A stretch of 45,130 bases of DNA, from the NCBI GenBank assembly GCA_903929795.1, contig CAIYWC010000006.1, forward strand, positions 1 to 45,130, read 5' to 3'. Shown one piece after another: positions 23,627 through 32,082 of the stretch (position 1 is the first letter of the stretch; each line of letters starts with the position of its first letter). The translations under genes and the position numbers were made by a program. The notes beneath the pieces are model-generated. The model did not search any database, was not told the origin of the DNA, and saw only the letters and a program-made list of their open reading frames with translations. The stretch comes from an uncultured Myxococcales bacterium. Its GTDB lineage: Bacteria > Myxococcota_A > UBA9042.

Positions 23627-25252
23627 CTACGGAACGGGCGCCGTAGCAGGCTTCTCGGGCGCGACGGTCGCGACGACGCCCTTGGCGCTGCCGCCGCCCT
23701 TGACCACCGCGTAGGAATGCGCCGTGTTGGCCGCCTCCGAGCCCGCGCGGATGGCCTGCTCCGAGCGCGAGGCCCAGCCCATCGCCCGGCCGGGCATCAC
23801 GCCCAGCGCCAGCAGCGCAAACGCCGGCAGCGCCATCGCCCACGTCAAGTTCGGCTCGCGGACGTATTCGCGGTGGACGCGGCTGTCGGGCCGCATGTAC
23901 ATCGCCACCGGCACCTTGAGGTAATAATACGCGCTCACCACGGAGTTCAGCACCAAAATGATCACGTGCGGCAGGTACTTGCCGTTGTCGACTGCCAGCA
24001 CGTCGCGCAGGATCTGCAGCTTGCCGAAAAAGCCGAGCGTCGGCGGCACGCCGGCCAGCGAGAGCACGGAGACCGTCAGCGCCAGCGCGGCGATCGGGTG
24101 GCGCTTGGACAGGCCGGCCAGCTGGCCTTCCGTCGTCAGCTCTTCGCCGTCCTTGCCGAGGCTGGCCAGCGCCGCAAAGCCCGCCAGCGACGCCAGCGCG
24201 TACCCGACGAGGTAAAACGGCACGGCGCCGGTGGGCGCAAGAAACGGCGTGCCGAGCGTCGGGTCGTCAATGGTCGCAACCGTCCCCAGCAGCAGGTACC
24301 CGGCGTGGGCAATGGCCGAATACGCCAGCATCCGCTTGATGGACCGCTGCGTGAGCGCCAGGATGTTGCCGACCGTCATCGTCAGCACCGCGAAACAGCC
24401 CAGCACCTGGCCCAGCGGCAGGTGCAGCGACGCCAGCGCCGGGCCCGAAATACCGGCGTACAGAAACTTCAGGAACGAGCCGAACGCCGCCGCTTTGACC
24501 GCGCTCGACATGAAGCCGGTGATCGGCGTGGGCGCGCCTTCGTACGCGTCCGGCGTCCACATGTGCATCGGCACCGCGGCGACCTTGAACAGGAACGCGC
24601 CGCCCGTCAGCACCACCGCGAGACCCAGCCACAAATCCTGACCGGGCTTGGGCGAGAGCAGCGCGCGCTGGATCTCGATGAAGCTTGTACCGCCTGACAG
24701 CCCGAACAGAAACGCGATGCCGTACAGCAGGAACGCGGACGCCACCGAGCCCATGATGAAGTACTTCATGCCGGCTTCCACGGACGCCGCCGAGGTGCGC
24801 TTGAACGCCACAAGCACGTAAATCGCCATCGACATGATCTCGAGGCCGATAAACAGCGTCACGAGGCTCTCCGCCGCGACCATCACCGCCATGCCAAACG
24901 TCGCGAAGTGCAAAAGCGCATAGTATTCGCCATAGTGCGAGTCCTGCTCGGTCAGGTATGCCGGGCTGGACAGATGCGTAACCAGCGCGCACATCGCGAT
25001 GAGCGCCGTGAAAAACAGCGCATGGCCGGAAGCCGCAAGGTGGTAGCTGAACGCCGGCGTGCTCATCTCGTACGGGCCGAATTTCCACAGCGCGGCGCAG
25101 GCGAGGATCGCCAGGCCCGACATCCCGGCGCCAAACAGGCCCCAGAAGCGCCGCGAGGCGTCCACGGGCAGAAACGGGTCAGCGACAAGCGTGAACAGCG
25201 CGGCGACCAGCAAGATCAGCTGCGGCGAAATCAGGGCCAAATCATGCAGCAT
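23627..25252 (-). CDS. nuoN: NADH-quinone oxidoreductase subunit N
   Basis: 541 residues, an antiporter-like membrane subunit of complex I with about 14 helices. The lysine- and histidine-bearing motifs of the Mrp/Nuo antiporter fold are present: AAVPMHMWTPDAYEGAPTP, SIKRMLAYSAIAHAGYLL and the early glutamate in GLEIMSMAIYVLVAF. The C-terminus carries about 60 extra residues without membrane helices, rich in Ala, Gly and Thr. An AGGAG site lies 7 bases before the ATG. It is the last gene of the operon; its stop is 18 bases from the convergent PNGase-like gene. Confidence 0.97.
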   Translation of the reverse strand: MLHDLALISPQLILLVAALFTLVADPFLPVDASRRFWGLFGAGMSGLAILACAALWKFGPYEMSTPAFSYHLAASGHALFFTALIAMCALVTHLSSPAYLTEQDSHYGEYYALLHFATFGMAVMVAAESLVTLFIGLEIMSMAIYVLVAFKRTSAASVEAGMKYFIMGSVASAFLLYGIAFLFGLSGGTSFIEIQRALLSPKPGQDLWLGLAVVLTGGAFLFKVAAVPMHMWTPDAYEGAPTPITGFMSSAVKAAAFGSFLKFLYAGISGPALASLHLPLGQVLGCFAVLTMTVGNILALTQRSIKRMLAYSAIAHAGYLLLGTVATIDDPTLGTPFLAPTGAVPFYLVGYALASLAGFAALASLGKDGEELTTEGQLAGLSKRHPIAALALTVSVLSLAGVPPTLGFFGKLQILRDVLAVDNGKYLPHVIILVLNSVVSAYYYLKVPVAMYMRPDSRVHREYVREPNLTWAMALPAFALLALGVMPGRAMGWASRSEQAIRAGSEAANTAHSYAVVKGGGSAKGVVATVAPEKPATAPVP

Positions 25253-25261
25253 TGCAATCTC

Positions 25262-26896
25262 CTAACGGTCCGCGTGGGCGTGCTGGCTGGCCTCGTGCTT
25301 GTAGTCCAGCGGCGCACGCACCTGCAGAATGCCCGGGCGCTCGGCCTCGACCATGGCCTGCACGGTCGTCTTGGACAGGTTCAGCCAACTGGACGGGTAC
25401 ACGCCAATCCACAAGATGAACACGGCGAGCACCGCCATGATGGACTTCTCGCGCCAGGTCAGGTCGCGCAGGGACTGGTTCGCCGGGTTGGTGATCTGGC
25501 CAAAGAACACGCGGCGGACCATGGACAGCATGTACACCGCGCCCAGGACGATGCCGAGCGACGCGATGCCGCCGCCTACGAGCACGGTGTTGCGCCAGTG
25601 ACCGGCGATGGCGGGCGGGGCAATGACGGCCTGCACGCCCTCCTTGAAGCTGCCCGCGAAGATGAGGAATTCGCCGACAAAGCCGTTGGTCAAGGGCAGG
25701 GCGATGGACGACATGGTCACGAAGACGAAGAACGCGGCGTAGATGGGCATTTTCGCCGCGATTCCACCGAATTCGGCGATCTCACGGGTGTGGCGGCGCT
25801 CGTAGACGTAGCCGACCAGGAGGAAAAGCGCGCCGGTGGAAATGCCGTGGTTCACGCCCTGCAAGATCGCGCCTTGCAGCGATTCCTCATTGAAAATCAC
25901 GATGCCGAGCATCACAAAACCGAGGTGACTGACCGACGAGTAGGCGACAAGGCGCTTGACGTCGGTTTGCACGTAGGCCATGAGCGCGCCGAACACGATG
26001 CCAATGACCGCGAGCGCCAGCAGGAGCGGCGAGAACTTGCCCATTGCCGCGGGGAACAGCGGGATCGCAAACCGCAAAAGCCCGTAGGTCCCGAGCTTGA
26101 GCATGACGCCGGCGAGCACGACGGAGCCGGGCGTCGGCGCTTCCGTGTGCGCGTCCGGCAACCACGTGTGAAACGGAAACACCGGAACTTTGATGAGGAA
26201 AGCCAGCGCGAAGGCCGCGAACAACCAGGTCTGCTCGCCCTCGGACAGCTTCAACTCGGCCAGCTGCGCGAGCGCGAACGAACCGCCGGACTTCTGGTAC
26301 AGCCACAAGATGGCGACAAGCATCAGCAGCGAGCCGAACATCGTGTAAATAAAGAACTTGACCGTCGCGTAGATGCGGTCCTTGCCGCCCCAGATGCCAA
26401 CGATGAGGTACATCGGCACCAGCATGATTTCCCAGAACACGTAAAAGCTCAGCAAATCGACTGCGAGCAGCGAGCCCAACATGCCCGTTTCAAGAATGAG
26501 CATGGCAATGCTGAACTCTTTCCAGCGCTTGTCGATCGCGCTCCACGCGCCGGCGAAGATCAGCGGCATCAGGATGCCGGTCAGCAGCACAAGCGGCAGG
26601 CTCAGGCCATCGACGCCCAGCGTCCACCGCGCGTTGAAGCTGGGGATCCACGCGTAGTCGTCGACTTGCTGCAGGCCGACGGCGCTGCGGTCGAAGCGGC
26701 TCAGCACCACGAGCGACGCAGCGAAGGTCGCCAGCGCGCCCAGAAACGACCACGCCTTGTGGGCGTTGGTCTGCTCGTCGGGGATTGCCAGCGCCAGGAG
26801 CGCGAAGCCGAGCGGCATCGCGCAGAGCAGCGTCAGCAGCGGAAAGCTGGAAAGGCTGTGAAAGTGCAGCCAATTGTGCGCCATCGAGGTGTCCAT
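25262..26896 (-). CDS. nuoM: NADH-quinone oxidoreductase subunit M
   Basis: 544 residues, proton-pumping antiporter-like subunit of complex I. Diagnostic segments are FYVFWEIMLVPMYLIVGIWGG, FPFHTWLPDAHTEAPTPGSV, KRLVAYSSVSHLGFVMLG and the GVNHGISTGALFLLVG helix. The conserved Glu of FWEIMLVP and the Lys residues of the pumping channel are present. The length is close to the usual ~500, with a hydrophilic C-terminal tail ending in a His-rich run (HEASQHAHADR). Start ATG 26896; ATG 26884 is a possible alternative. Nine bases separate it from nuoN. Confidence 0.97.
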   Translation of the reverse strand: MDTSMAHNWLHFHSLSSFPLLTLLCAMPLGFALLALAIPDEQTNAHKAWSFLGALATFAASLVVLSRFDRSAVGLQQVDDYAWIPSFNARWTLGVDGLSLPLVLLTGILMPLIFAGAWSAIDKRWKEFSIAMLILETGMLGSLLAVDLLSFYVFWEIMLVPMYLIVGIWGGKDRIYATVKFFIYTMFGSLLMLVAILWLYQKSGGSFALAQLAELKLSEGEQTWLFAAFALAFLIKVPVFPFHTWLPDAHTEAPTPGSVVLAGVMLKLGTYGLLRFAIPLFPAAMGKFSPLLLALAVIGIVFGALMAYVQTDVKRLVAYSSVSHLGFVMLGIVIFNEESLQGAILQGVNHGISTGALFLLVGYVYERRHTREIAEFGGIAAKMPIYAAFFVFVTMSSIALPLTNGFVGEFLIFAGSFKEGVQAVIAPPAIAGHWRNTVLVGGGIASLGIVLGAVYMLSMVRRVFFGQITNPANQSLRDLTWREKSIMAVLAVFILWIGVYPSSWLNLSKTTVQAMVEAERPGILQVRAPLDYKHEASQHAHADR

Positions 26897-26928
26897 CTGC
26901 GGGTGTCCTTGCCGTGAGCGGGGCTACG

Positions 26929-29046
26929 CTAGATGAGATACCAGGCCAGCGCGGCAACACCTGCCACCACGCCGACGAGATATGTCTGCACGTCACCGGT
27001 TTGCGCCAGGCGACCCACTTGAGAAAGGCCCAGCAGCGCGTAACCGGGCAACCGCACCATGCCCAGGTCGATCAGCAGGCGATCCACCGCGTGAAAGAGC
27101 GCCTGCGAGACCCAGCGGAGCGGCTTGACGACCACCGCGAAGTAGAACTCGTCCACGTAGTACTTGCTGAGCAGCGTGTCGTAGACCGGCTTGACCGACT
27201 GCGCCAGGCCCGCGGCTTGCTCCGAGGGCCCCGCTTTGTACCAGGACCAGGCCAGCGCGACGCCAAACGCCGCCACCGCGGTCGACAGCGCCATCAGGCC
27301 GTATTCCACCGACGGCTCCAGGTGCCCGCCGACAAGTTCCTTGCCGCGCTCCAGCACCGGATCCAGCCAGTGCTCGAACAGGTTGAACTTGCCTTCCGCG
27401 AACGGCAGCCCCAGCCAGCCCGCGCAGACTGAGAGCCCCGACAAAATGATCAGCGGCAGCGCCATCGGCCACGGCGAGTCGTGCGCGTGCTCGTACGTGT
27501 GGTGGTCGCCGCGGTATTCGCCGGCAAACGTCATGAAATACAAGCGGAACATGTAGAACGCCGTCATCAAGGCCGCCAGGAGCGCCAAGCCAAACGCGAC
27601 CTTGCGCGCGGGCGCCAGACGCTCGACCGACGCGACGTACGCCGCCTTGTTGGCCTTTTCTAGCGGCGCAATCTTGGCTTCATCGACGATGCCGTCGCCG
27701 GCTTCCGCACGCAGCTGCATCACCGCGGCGCGCTTGAACTGGCCGTCGTAGTATTCCGTCAGCTTCTCGGTCGCCGGGTGAAAAGCCACTGTTTCCGCGA
27801 GGATCGCGTCCTTGGAAAAGAAGCCCGCGAGCGGTGGCAGCCCGGCGATGGCGATGCACGCAATCAGGAACGTCGCGTGGATGACCGGCAGCTTCTTGCG
27901 CAACCCGCCGTAATTGCGGATGTCCTGCTCGTGGTGCATCGCGTGGATGACCGCGCCGGCGCCGAGAAACAGGCAGGCCTTGAAGAACGCGTGCGTGAAC
28001 AGGTGGAACACACCCGACGCGAACGCGCCCGCGCCGACCGCCATGACCATGTAGCCGAGCTGCGAAACCGTGGAATACGCAAGGACTTTCTTGATGTCGT
28101 TTTGCACCAAGCCGATCGACGCGGCCATCAGCGCCGTCAGCGCGCCGACCAGCATGATGACCGTCATGGCGTGCGGGCTGAGCGCGAAAATGAAGTTCAG
28201 CCGCGCGATCATGTACACGCCGGCCGTCACCATCGTCGCTGCGTGAATCAGCGCGGAGACCGGCGTCGGGCCCGCCATCGCATCCGGCAGCCAGACGTAC
28301 AGCGGAATCTGCGCGGACTTGCCGCACGCGCCGACGAAAAGCAGCAGGCAAATCAGCGTGATGGTCGGCGGGTGGTCGACGGCGTGAATGCTGTCCGAAA
28401 AGTGCGTGCGCAGCGAGTCGTAGTCCACCGAACCGCCGGCGTAGGCCAGCAGCAAGAAGATCGCGACAACAAAGCCGATGTCGCCGATGCGATTGACAAC
28501 GAAGGCTTTTTGCCCGGCTTCCGCCTTGTCCATGTCCTTGAACCAAAAGCCGATGAGCAGGTAGGAGCACGCGCCGACGCCTTCCCAGCCAATAAACAGC
28601 ATCGCCAGGTTCTTGCCGAGGACGAGCACAAGCATCGAGAACACAAACAGGTTCAAGTACGCGAAATAACGGGCATAGCCCGGATCGTCGTCCATGTATG
28701 CGGTCGAGTACAAGTGCACCAAGAAGCCGACGCCGGTGACGACGAGCAGCATCATCGACGATAGCGGATCGGCCAAGAACGCGAAATCAAAGCTGTAACT
28801 GCCGGCGCTGATCCATTGAAACACCGTGAAGCGCAGCGCCTGCTCCGCGTGCGCGTGGCCCAACGCGCGCAGGTTCAGAAAGACCTGTACCGACAGCAGA
28901 AACGACGTGAGCACCGTCGTGTTGCCGATAAAGTACGAGACCTGGCGCGAAAAGTGTTTGCCAAACAAGCCGTTCACGATGCCGCCCAGCAGGGGCAGCA
29001 AGATGATCAGGGGCAAAATGGCTGAGTTGTTGACTTCCACGGGCAT
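26929..29046 (-). CDS. nuoL: NADH-quinone oxidoreductase subunit L
   Basis: 705 residues, the distal proton-pumping subunit of complex I with the long lateral helix at its C-terminus. Clear family segments include FIGWEGVGACSYLLIGFWF, QIPLYVWLPDAMAGPTPVSALIHAATMVTAGVY (spanning the channel), KKVLAYSTVSQLGYMVMAVG, HAFFKACLFLGAG and GLPPLAGFFSKDAIL. It is longer than typical (~610) because of a hydrophilic insert of about 60 residues after the FFSKDAILAE segment (genome about 27610-27785). The ribosome site GGAGC is very close to the ATG at 29046, so initiation may depend on coupling with nuoK. Confidence 0.97.
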   Translation of the reverse strand: MPVEVNNSAILPLIILLPLLGGIVNGLFGKHFSRQVSYFIGNTTVLTSFLLSVQVFLNLRALGHAHAEQALRFTVFQWISAGSYSFDFAFLADPLSSMMLLVVTGVGFLVHLYSTAYMDDDPGYARYFAYLNLFVFSMLVLVLGKNLAMLFIGWEGVGACSYLLIGFWFKDMDKAEAGQKAFVVNRIGDIGFVVAIFLLLAYAGGSVDYDSLRTHFSDSIHAVDHPPTITLICLLLFVGACGKSAQIPLYVWLPDAMAGPTPVSALIHAATMVTAGVYMIARLNFIFALSPHAMTVIMLVGALTALMAASIGLVQNDIKKVLAYSTVSQLGYMVMAVGAGAFASGVFHLFTHAFFKACLFLGAGAVIHAMHHEQDIRNYGGLRKKLPVIHATFLIACIAIAGLPPLAGFFSKDAILAETVAFHPATEKLTEYYDGQFKRAAVMQLRAEAGDGIVDEAKIAPLEKANKAAYVASVERLAPARKVAFGLALLAALMTAFYMFRLYFMTFAGEYRGDHHTYEHAHDSPWPMALPLIILSGLSVCAGWLGLPFAEGKFNLFEHWLDPVLERGKELVGGHLEPSVEYGLMALSTAVAAFGVALAWSWYKAGPSEQAAGLAQSVKPVYDTLLSKYYVDEFYFAVVVKPLRWVSQALFHAVDRLLIDLGMVRLPGYALLGLSQVGRLAQTGDVQTYLVGVVAGVAALAWYLI

Positions 29047-29067
29047 GCTCCGGTCGTCTTGGGGAAT

Positions 29068-29376
29068 TTACCGTTTCAGCAAGCGAAGTTTGTCGACGTA
29101 GGTCGTCTGCTTCAGGCGGAACACTGCGAGCACCATCGCCAGGCCGACAGCCGCTTCCGCCGCTGCCACCGCGATGACAAAAAACGCGAGCACGTGGCCT
29201 TCCGTCCAGCCGTTGTAGCGCGAGAACCCGACCAGCGTCAGGTTCACCGCATTTAGCATGACTTCCACGGACATCAGCATCACCAGCACGTTGCGGCGCG
29301 TCACAACGCCCGCCAGGCCGATGCCAAACAGCAGCGCGGCGAGGAGCAGGATGTGACCAAGCGGAATCGTTGTCAT
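29068..29376 (-). CDS. nuoK: NADH-quinone oxidoreductase subunit K
   Basis: 102 residues and three membrane helices. The family motif MLMSVEVMLNAVNLTLVGF contains the conserved glutamate on helix 2, and FFVIAVAAAEAAVGLAM carries the second conserved glutamate on helix 3, both on the proton path. Start ATG 29376 is favoured over ATG 29394: it has a GGAGG site 8-9 bases upstream inside the end of nuoJ and gives the usual MTTIPLGHILLL opening. Only one base separates it from the nuoJ stop. Confidence 0.97.
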   Translation of the reverse strand: MTTIPLGHILLLAALLFGIGLAGVVTRRNVLVMLMSVEVMLNAVNLTLVGFSRYNGWTEGHVLAFFVIAVAAAEAAVGLAMVLAVFRLKQTTYVDKLRLLKR

Positions 29377-29377
29377 T

Positions 29378-30004
29378 TCAGTGGCCTCCGCCATGCGATG
29401 CAGCGTCGTGGGCGTCCCCGTCTGTGTCCGGCGCGTCGTGCTCGTGGGCCGCGGGCGTCAGCTGCGGACGGTCGACGTATTTCAGCGAGCGCTTGGCCAG
29501 CACCACCGCGCCGACGGCCGCGACCAGCAGCAGCACGGAAACAAGCTCAAACGGCACGAGAAAGCTCGTGTACATCATGCGCCCGACTTCGGGCACGGTG
29601 CCGAATTTGGCAAAACCGGGATCGTTGAGGTCCACCGCTTGCGCGCCCGCGGTCGCGACCTGGATTGCCGTCGCCAGCTTGCCAAAGACAAACAGCGCCA
29701 GGATGCCCGCCGCGATCCGCCCGGGTGTAATCACCGTGTCCTTCATCTCGTCCGGGCTGAGGTTCAACAGCATGATGACAAAGGTGAAAAGCACCATGAC
29801 GGCGCCTGCGTAGACGATGATCTGCAGCACGCTCAGCATGTGCGCCGACAGCAGCGCGTACAGGCCCGCAAGAAAGAAAAACGAGACAATCAGCGAGATT
29901 GCCGAGTGAATCGGGTTGCGGCCCATGGGCGGCAGCAACATCGCGGCCGACGCCAGCACCGCGCCGCCACCGAGCAAATAAAACATGATTTGTTCGCCAG
30001 TCAT
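29378..30004 (-). CDS. nuoJ: NADH-quinone oxidoreductase subunit J
   Basis: 208 residues with five membrane helices. The conserved helix-3 segment LLSAHMLSVLQIIVYAGAVMVLFTFVIMLLN contains the pi-bulge region and the family signature QIIVYAGAVMVLF. The C-terminal tail is unusual: about 30 polar residues dense in His and Asp (HEHDAPDTDGDAHD, then a His-Gly-Gly-Gly-His end). Start ATG 30004 has a GAGGAG site about 8 bases upstream; the frame extends upstream but reads as non-coding Arg-rich sequence. Confidence 0.96.
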   Translation of the reverse strand: MTGEQIMFYLLGGGAVLASAAMLLPPMGRNPIHSAISLIVSFFFLAGLYALLSAHMLSVLQIIVYAGAVMVLFTFVIMLLNLSPDEMKDTVITPGRIAAGILALFVFGKLATAIQVATAGAQAVDLNDPGFAKFGTVPEVGRMMYTSFLVPFELVSVLLLVAAVGAVVLAKRSLKYVDRPQLTPAAHEHDAPDTDGDAHDAASHGGGH

Positions 30005-30023
30005 CTGATGAACTCCTCGGCGA

Positions 30024-31358
30024 TTAGGCAGCCGGATGTGCGGCAAGGGGTTTGACGACGTAGCCGTGAGCGGCCGCGCGTTGGCGAATCGCCGCTTCCA
30101 GCTGTGGCCGGAACTTCTTGGCAATCGAGCGGATGGGCCACGCCGCCGCTTCGCCGTGCGCGCAGATCGTGTTGCCTTCAATTTGGTTGCAGGCGGAGAT
30201 GAGCAGGTCGATGTGCGCGTCCTCGCCCAGACCTTCGTCCATCTTGTCGGCGATCGCCTTCAACCAGCCGGTGCCCTGGCGACACGGCGTGCACTGGCCG
30301 CAGCTCTCGTGCTGGTAGAACGCGGTGACGCGCTGCATCACGCCGAGCAGATCGGTCAGGCCTTCCGCCATCACGGTGATGCACGCGGTGCCGAGCATGG
30401 AGCCGACGGGCTTGAGGCCATCAAAGTCCATGGCGACGTCGATCTCGTCCTTGGTCAGGAACGGGCAGGAGCTGCCGCCGGGAATAATCGCAAGAATTTC
30501 GCGGTCATCGGTGATGCCGCCGCCGAGCGTGTAGATGACGTCGCGCATCGACGCGCCCATCGGCACTTCGAACAGCCCCGGCGTCTTGACATGCCCGGCG
30601 ACGCCGACCAGCTTGGTGCCGCCGTTCTTGGGCGTGCCCAGCGCCGCCCAGACCTCGCCGCCCATCTCGAGGATGACGGGAACCGCGGACAACGTCTCGG
30701 TATTGTTGACAATCGTCGGCATGCCAAACACGCCGATGTTGGCCGGAAACGGCGGTTTCAAGCGCGGCATGCCGGGCTTGCCCTCGATGGACTCGATGAG
30801 CGCGGTTTCCTCGCCGCAGATGTACGCGCCGGCGCCGGTCTGCATGTAGACGTCGAGGTCAAAGCCGCTGCCCTGGATGTTCTTGCCCAGCCAGCCGGCT
30901 TTGTAGAGCTGCGCGATGGCGTCTTCCGTGACGGCTTTGGAATTCCAATATTCGCCGCGGATGTAGATGTAGCTGACGTGCGCGTTGATTGTGTACGCGG
31001 CGATCAGGATGCCTTCCAGCTGGCGAAACGGATCCAATTCCAGAAAGTAGCGGTCCTTGAACGTGCCGGGCTCACCTTCGTCGGCGTTGACGACCAGGTA
31101 GCGCGGGCGCTCGTCCTTGGGCAAGAAGCTCCACTTCATGCCGGTCGGGAAGCCGGCGCCGCCGCGGCCGCGCAGGCCCGACGCTTTGACTTCCGCCAGC
31201 ACGCCGTCGCGGCCCAGTTCCATGGCTTTTTGCCACATCTTGAAGCCGCCGTGGGCGAGGTAATTTTCAAGACGCGTGAAGTCGACGCCGAGATGGTCGC
31301 GCAGCAGCACGCGTTTTTCCATCGGATGCGGAGTGTAGGCGGTGGGCTTGGTGGACAT
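30024..31358 (-). CDS. nuoF: NADH-quinone oxidoreductase subunit F
   Basis: 444 residues, the FMN- and NADH-binding subunit of complex I on the cytosolic side. NADH/FMN motifs are GLRGRGGAGFPTG (61-73), NADEGEPGTFKDR and GAGAYICGEETALIESIEG. The N3 4Fe-4S cluster is bound by CGQCTPCR plus the later Cys in NTICAHGEAAAWP. Length and residues match the family. Start ATG 31358 has a GAGG site; it follows nuoE by 10 bases. It is followed directly by nuoJ, so nuoG, nuoH and nuoI, which normally come in between, are missing. Confidence 0.97.
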   Translation of the reverse strand: MSTKPTAYTPHPMEKRVLLRDHLGVDFTRLENYLAHGGFKMWQKAMELGRDGVLAEVKASGLRGRGGAGFPTGMKWSFLPKDERPRYLVVNADEGEPGTFKDRYFLELDPFRQLEGILIAAYTINAHVSYIYIRGEYWNSKAVTEDAIAQLYKAGWLGKNIQGSGFDLDVYMQTGAGAYICGEETALIESIEGKPGMPRLKPPFPANIGVFGMPTIVNNTETLSAVPVILEMGGEVWAALGTPKNGGTKLVGVAGHVKTPGLFEVPMGASMRDVIYTLGGGITDDREILAIIPGGSSCPFLTKDEIDVAMDFDGLKPVGSMLGTACITVMAEGLTDLLGVMQRVTAFYQHESCGQCTPCRQGTGWLKAIADKMDEGLGEDAHIDLLISACNQIEGNTICAHGEAAAWPIRSIAKKFRPQLEAAIRQRAAAHGYVVKPLAAHPAA

Positions 31359-31368
31359 GTTCAAGACC

Positions 31369-31920
31369 TCAAGCGTGCGCCGCGTGCGCGTGGTGTTGAT
31401 CGGCCAGCCAGCCCACCGGCGGCCCCAGCTTGACGCCGTCCGTCTTGAGCGTCTCCAGCAGTTCCTTGAACTTGGCCGGCGTGACCTTGAAGTGGTCTTC
31501 CTTGTTGATCTGCAGCGTCGGCGCCCGATCGCAGGCGCACAGGCACTGCACGGACTCCAGCGTGAACAGGCCATCCGGCGTGCTCTCGCCCGGCGCAATG
31601 CCCAGCGCGGCCTGGGCGATCGCCATCAGCTCGTCCGAGCCCAGCAAGTAGCAGGAAACATTGGTGCAAATCTGCACGTGGAACCGGCCGACCGGCTTCT
31701 TGTACAGCATCGTATAGAACATGGCGGTCGCCAGCACCGACGATAGCGGCAGCTCCAGCGTGTTGGCCACGAGCTGCATAACCTCAGGTTTGAGCCAGCC
31801 GAACTCATCCTGCGCCACATAGAGCGTCGGAATCAGCGCACCCTGCTTGCGCGGATAACGCCCAAGCAGATCAGCGATTTTTGCGTTAGCGGCGGCGGAG
31901 AAAGCGATGGGTTCCGACAT
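31369..31920 (-). CDS. nuoE: NADH-quinone oxidoreductase subunit E
   Basis: 183 residues, a thioredoxin-fold subunit carrying the N1a 2Fe-2S cluster. Ligands are Cys84 and Cys89 (CTNVSC) and Cys125 and Cys129 (CLCACDRAP); an extra Cys127 sits between the last pair. The helical N-terminus (RYPRKQGALIPTLYVAQDEFGWL) is typical. The C-terminus ends in a His/Ala tail (ADQHHAHAAHA). Start ATG 31920 has a GAGG ribosome site. It is the first gene of the operon, about 50 bases downstream of a good sigma-70-like promoter. Confidence 0.96.
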   Translation of the reverse strand: MSEPIAFSAAANAKIADLLGRYPRKQGALIPTLYVAQDEFGWLKPEVMQLVANTLELPLSSVLATAMFYTMLYKKPVGRFHVQICTNVSCYLLGSDELMAIAQAALGIAPGESTPDGLFTLESVQCLCACDRAPTLQINKEDHFKVTPAKFKELLETLKTDGVKLGPPVGWLADQHHAHAAHA

Positions 31921-31978
31921 GCAGACCTCAGGCACGGGCGGGCGCGAGCGCCGAAACGCGCGATTCGGGCCCGGCGGC

Positions 31979-32007
31979 GTTCTAGACGAGGGCGGCAGGG
32001 AAGTCAA
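31979..32007 (-). promoter_or_regulatory. Promoter of the nuoEFJKLMN operon
   Basis: On the minus strand, TTGACT (32002-32007, 5 of 6) and TAGAAC (31979-31984, 4 of 6) have the optimal 17-base spacing. The predicted leader is about 50 bases. It lies in the 162-base spacer shared with the divergent nucleotidyltransferase gene. For that gene, a much weaker plus-strand candidate is TTGCTC (32023) with TACGCT (32045), 16 bases apart. Confidence 0.55.
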
Positions 32008-32082
32008 TGTGCGCCCGAAACCTTGCTCGTGCACCTGCATCCGCTACGCTCTCACCCGGGCTGCTGCCCGCTGGAGCTTGCC

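Noticed and set aside
24908..26917. Long plus-strand frame antisense to nuoN and nuoM
   Set aside because: Composition dominated by Arg, Gln, Glu and His; it mirrors the codon structure of the nuo genes and has no ribosome site.
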